The notes below the pieces were generated by a model. The model worked only from the letters and a program-made list of their open reading frames with translations. It did not search any database and was not told the origin of the DNA. From Calorimonas adulescens (GTDB taxonomy: Bacteria > Bacillota > Thermoanaerobacteria > Thermoanaerobacterales > UBA4877): a DNA stretch of 64,000 nucleotides. Shown here piece after piece: positions 61,408-64,000 of the stretch. Numbering within the stretch: the first letter of the stretch is position 1; each line of letters begins with the position of its first letter. The stretch is from the NCBI RefSeq assembly GCF_008274215.1, contig NZ_VTPS01000001.1:62001-126000 (forward strand). The letters run 5' to 3'. The position numbers and the translations under genes were made by a program.

Positions 61408-63098
61408 GACATAACTGAATCTTTAAGGGATTGTGCTATTTTTAGCATTTCCTGGGAATTTTTAATAGAGGTTTCGGTTATATTGCTGCCGCTTATCATC
61501 CTTGAGAGTTCTGTTATCCGCTCATTTAGATTTAACTTCCTCAACTTGGTAAAAGTTGAATTTTTTATAACCATTTTCTCAATTTTAAAATGCTCATCCG
61601 CCATAGAGGCTATTTGAGGCAGGTGCGTTATGCATATTATCTGGTGCCTTTTAGATAAAGCCATGAGCTTTGTTGCCACAGCTTGTCCAGCATGTCCGCT
61701 TATGCCACTATCTATCTCATCAAAAATCAATGTACCGATTCTGTCTGCATCCGCAAAGACTACCTTCAATGCCAAAAGTATTCTCGACATCTCACCACCC
61801 GATGCTACTTTAGACAGAGGTTTTAATGGCTCCCCTGGGTTTGTCGATATTAAAAACTCCACCCTGTCTATACCGGTTGGGCTTATTGTATTCATATTGG
61901 AGTTAAACTCCACCTTAAATACGCAGTTTCCCATATTTAATTCTTTAAGTTCATCTTTGATTCTAATTTCCAGTTCTTTAGCTATTTTTTTCCTCATTTC
62001 GCTCAACTTTAATGCATTGTCTAAATACTGTTTTTGAATTTCCCTTATCTCATCGCCAAGTCTACTCAATTCCTCAGTATTGCTCTTTAAGCTTAACAGC
62101 TCATTTTCGATTTTATCCTTAAATTTCAGTATGTCTTCTATAGTAACACCATACTTACGTTTCAACTCGTTTATCTGATTTATTCTCTCCTCTATCCATG
62201 TAAGTTCGTCAGGATTATATTCAAAGGTATCAAGATAACTCCGTATTTCTCTAGCAGTATCCTCAAGATTATAATAACTGTTGCTCACTGTATTGTAAAA
62301 CTCCACAAACTCCTTAAAGTCTTTAATTTTCTCCAATCCATTCATTATAATACCAAGGTTGTCAATAACGGACGCAGTGCCCCCATATAATCTCTCATAA
62401 GAATCCTTTAAAGTTTCAAAAATCTTCTTCGAATTTTTTACTATTTTTATCCTCTCTTCTAATTCCTCGTCCTCCCCAATGCGTAAATTGGCAGAACGGA
62501 TATCCTTCAATTGATACTCTAAAAGGTCTATAGTACGAGCTTTTTCCCTTTCCTGATTATGTAACTCTGTAAATCTATCATTCTTTTCCTCAAATCTGCT
62601 GCAAAGTTCCTGTACATTTTTAACGAGCTGCTTTATTTGATTTTTACCAAAAGAATCCAGCAGCTTTAAGTGATTATTCACATTTAAAAGACTCTGATTC
62701 TCGTTTTGCCCAACAATTTCTAATAGATTACTGCTTATATTCTTTATTACATTGAGCGGATATTGTTTACCGTTAATCCTCGAGACGCTCTTTCCGTTCT
62801 GATTGAACTCTCTGCTGATAATAAGGACATCACTATCCATTAGACCTATTTCTGTAATTGCTGAATATAGTTCCTCGTTCGCCATCTGTATATCAAAGCT
62901 GCCTTCAATGTATGCCGAGTCTGTACCTGTCCTTATGTAGTCCTTATCAGCCCTGCCACCTAAAAGTACATTGACTGCATCTATAATTATAGACTTACCA
63001 GCTCCAGTTTCGCCGGTAAAAATATTTAGGCCGTCTGTAAAATCAACGTCTATCGATTCAATCAAGGCAAAATTCTTTATACTTAAAGATAGCAACAT
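61401..63098 (-). CDS. recN: DNA repair protein RecN
   Basis: RecN is an SMC-like ATPase in double-strand break repair. The 565-aa protein has Walker A FTGETGAGKSIIIDAVNVLL (about 28-47), a helical coiled-coil region (about 160-370), and the C-terminal head with signature LSKVASGGEMSRILLALKVV and Walker B LIFDEIDSGISGHAG. It lies after argR (11 bases) and before spoIVB, the conserved order argR-recN-spoIVB-spo0A. Confidence 0.98.
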   Translation of the reverse strand: MLLSLSIKNFALIESIDVDFTDGLNIFTGETGAGKSIIIDAVNVLLGGRADKDYIRTGTDSAYIEGSFDIQMANEELYSAITEIGLMDSDVLIISREFNQNGKSVSRINGKQYPLNVIKNISSNLLEIVGQNENQSLLNVNNHLKLLDSFGKNQIKQLVKNVQELCSRFEEKNDRFTELHNQEREKARTIDLLEYQLKDIRSANLRIGEDEELEERIKIVKNSKKIFETLKDSYERLYGGTASVIDNLGIIMNGLEKIKDFKEFVEFYNTVSNSYYNLEDTAREIRSYLDTFEYNPDELTWIEERINQINELKRKYGVTIEDILKFKDKIENELLSLKSNTEELSRLGDEIREIQKQYLDNALKLSEMRKKIAKELEIRIKDELKELNMGNCVFKVEFNSNMNTISPTGIDRVEFLISTNPGEPLKPLSKVASGGEMSRILLALKVVFADADRIGTLIFDEIDSGISGHAGQAVATKLMALSKRHQIICITHLPQIASMADEHFKIEKMVIKNSTFTKLRKLNLNERITELSRMISGSNITETSIKNSQEMLKIAQSLKDSVMSK

Positions 63099-63109
63099 TA
63101 TAGATCACC

Positions 63110-63562
63110 TTATTTGATGTATTTATTAAACCGGTTTGCGACCTCACTGGCGAGAAAACCTTCTCTGATAATGAGAAATATCGTATCATCACCAGCCAGC
63201 GAACCAACAATCTCATTCATGTTGATGGCATCAATAGCTGCTGCTGCCGCCATAGCAGTCCCGGAAAGAGTCTTTAGCACCACTATATTCCCTGAATAAT
63301 CCACTCTTACCAAAGATTCACTTAAAAGTGTGGTGAGTCTGTTCATTATACCCTCATCCTGCTGTTTTAATGGAGCATACCTGTAATGACCATTTTCAGT
63401 TAAAACCTTTACCAGTCTTAATTCCTTTATATCCCTTGACACTGTGGCCTGAGTTACATCTATTCCCTCTTTCTTCAACTCCTCTGCAAGCTCTTCCTGT
63501 GTCTCTATCGGTTTTCTCTCTATCAAATCAAGAATTTTAGCATGACGCGCTATTTTCATCAT
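63110..63562 (-). CDS. argR: Arginine repressor ArgR
   Basis: ArgR is a hexameric repressor of arginine synthesis and activator of its breakdown. From ATG 63562 (150 aa) it has the winged helix ([20 protein letters not shown] and [14 protein letters not shown], about 5-60) and the C-terminal arginine-binding domain ([20 protein letters not shown], then [10 protein letters not shown]). A GTG at 63571 is inside the GAGAGGTG ribosome-binding site. Between nadK and recN in the conserved order; whether it acts on these neighbours is not visible. Confidence 0.97.
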   Translation of the reverse strand: MMKIARHAKILDLIERKPIETQEELAEELKKEGIDVTQATVSRDIKELRLVKVLTENGHYRYAPLKQQDEGIMNRLTTLLSESLVRVDYSGNIVVLKTLSGTAMAAAAAIDAINMNEIVGSLAGDDTIFLIIREGFLASEVANRFNKYIK

Positions 63563-63580
63563 GTTTTTCACACCTCTCTA

Positions 63581-64000
63581 TCATTCTTTTAACTTGGTCC
63601 TGAGAACATTAAAAAATGATTTTCCTGAGGTTTTTATCAATTTTGTATCATATTGTGACTTCCTCACAATGACTTCATCTCCTAAATTGAGTTTATACCC
63701 TTGCTGTCCATCTACAGTCAACATTATATCCTGATTCTCATCAAGGATGGTAACCCTTACTGTACTTTCCGGTGAAGCAATGATTGACCGCGAATATAAG
63801 GTATGTGGACATATTGGAGTGATTATTAATAGTTCTATGTTTGGCGTACATATGGGGCCGCCTGCCGATAGTGAATAAGCGGTAGAGCCCGTAGGACTTG
63901 ATATGATCAGCCCATCAGCGGAATATGTGTCGACATAATCATCGTCCACATATGTTTTTAAGTGTATCATCCTGGAAAATGAACCTTTGGTTATACCAAT
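63581..64000 (-). CDS. nadK: NAD kinase, 5' part outside window
   Basis: NadK phosphorylates NAD to NADP. Only the last 140 codons are here; the frame is open to the window edge (IGITKGSFSR before MIHLKTYVDD). The conserved YSADGLIISSPTGSTAYSLS and AGGPICTPNIELLIITPICP segments with the Asp/Thr/Ser pocket are intact, followed by the C-terminal LTVDGQQGYKL. It ends 19 bases before argR. An internal Met at 63970 is not the start. Confidence 0.97.
   Translation of the reverse strand: MGITKGSFSRMIHLKTYVDDDYVDTYSADGLIISSPTGSTAYSLSAGGPICTPNIELLIITPICPHTLYSRSIIASPESTVRVTILDENQDIMLTVDGQQGYKLNLGDEVIVRKSQYDTKLIKTSGKSFFNVLRTKLKE

Overview
The window comes from an AT-rich, endospore-forming Firmicute. 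Most likely it is a member of class Clostridia, possibly a thermophile of the Thermoanaerobacterales type. The reasons are the Bacillus/Clostridia gene order of core genes, the many sporulation genes (spoVS, ylbJ, an alpha/beta SASP, spoVM, spoIIM, spo0A, spoIVB) and the phosphotransacetylase/acetate kinase pair. The placement below class level is inference. About 65 protein genes fill the window densely and most lie on the minus strand. I saw no rRNA, tRNA, insertion sequence, prophage or CRISPR array.

Region 1 (1-8.7 kb, minus): a translation and protein-export operon, ylxM-ffh-rpsP-khpA-rimM-trmD-rplS, read from a strong sigma-A type promoter at about 3.85 kb. Upstream lie ftsY, smc and spoVS, and spoVS has a textbook sigma-H promoter. 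Region 2 (8.7-17.4 kb, minus): the fatty-acid/phospholipid cluster fapR-plsX-fabH-fabK-fabD-fabG-acpP-fabF, then rnc and a radical SAM gene. Region 3 (17.4-20.5 kb, minus): yceD-rpmF with a perfect-consensus promoter and its own terminator, then pta-ackA. Region 4 (20.6-25.2 kb): tmcAL and ylbJ on plus; rsmD-coaD-coiled-coil gene and a SASP gene on minus.

Region 5 (25.2-44.5 kb): recG, divergent rpmB, then a long minus-strand block dapF / remA-gmk-rpoZ-coaBC / priA-def-fmt-DUF116-metallopeptidase-DUF6391-like-rsmB-rlmN-prpC-prkC-rsgA-rpe-thiN-(59-aa membrane protein)-spoVM. This mirrors the Bacillus order, with three membrane or metalloprotein genes inserted between fmt and rsmB. SpoVM (22 aa) and the 59-aa protein are short genes read directly from the DNA. 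Region 6 (44.6-53.1 kb): rqcH; a glycosyltransferase; an RlmI-like rRNA methyltransferase behind an unusual structured leader; pyrR-uraA behind a PyrR attenuator; spoIIM; and an ABC-F gene.

Region 7 (53.1-64 kb, minus): nadK-argR-recN-spoIVB-spo0A, followed by a cell-envelope module steA-steB-like-GT2-GT4-L,D-transpeptidase, then DUF3866 and a Nudix gene. The most informative non-coding signals are matches to stage-specific sporulation promoters: sigma-H for spo0A and spoVS, sigma-G for spoIVB, and sigma-E for ylbJ and spoIIM. There is also a hairpin that would hide the spoIVB ribosome-binding site only on read-through mRNA. The leader at 47.1-47.33 kb, with a 27-codon ORF and switchable inverted repeats, is the best candidate for an undescribed element.
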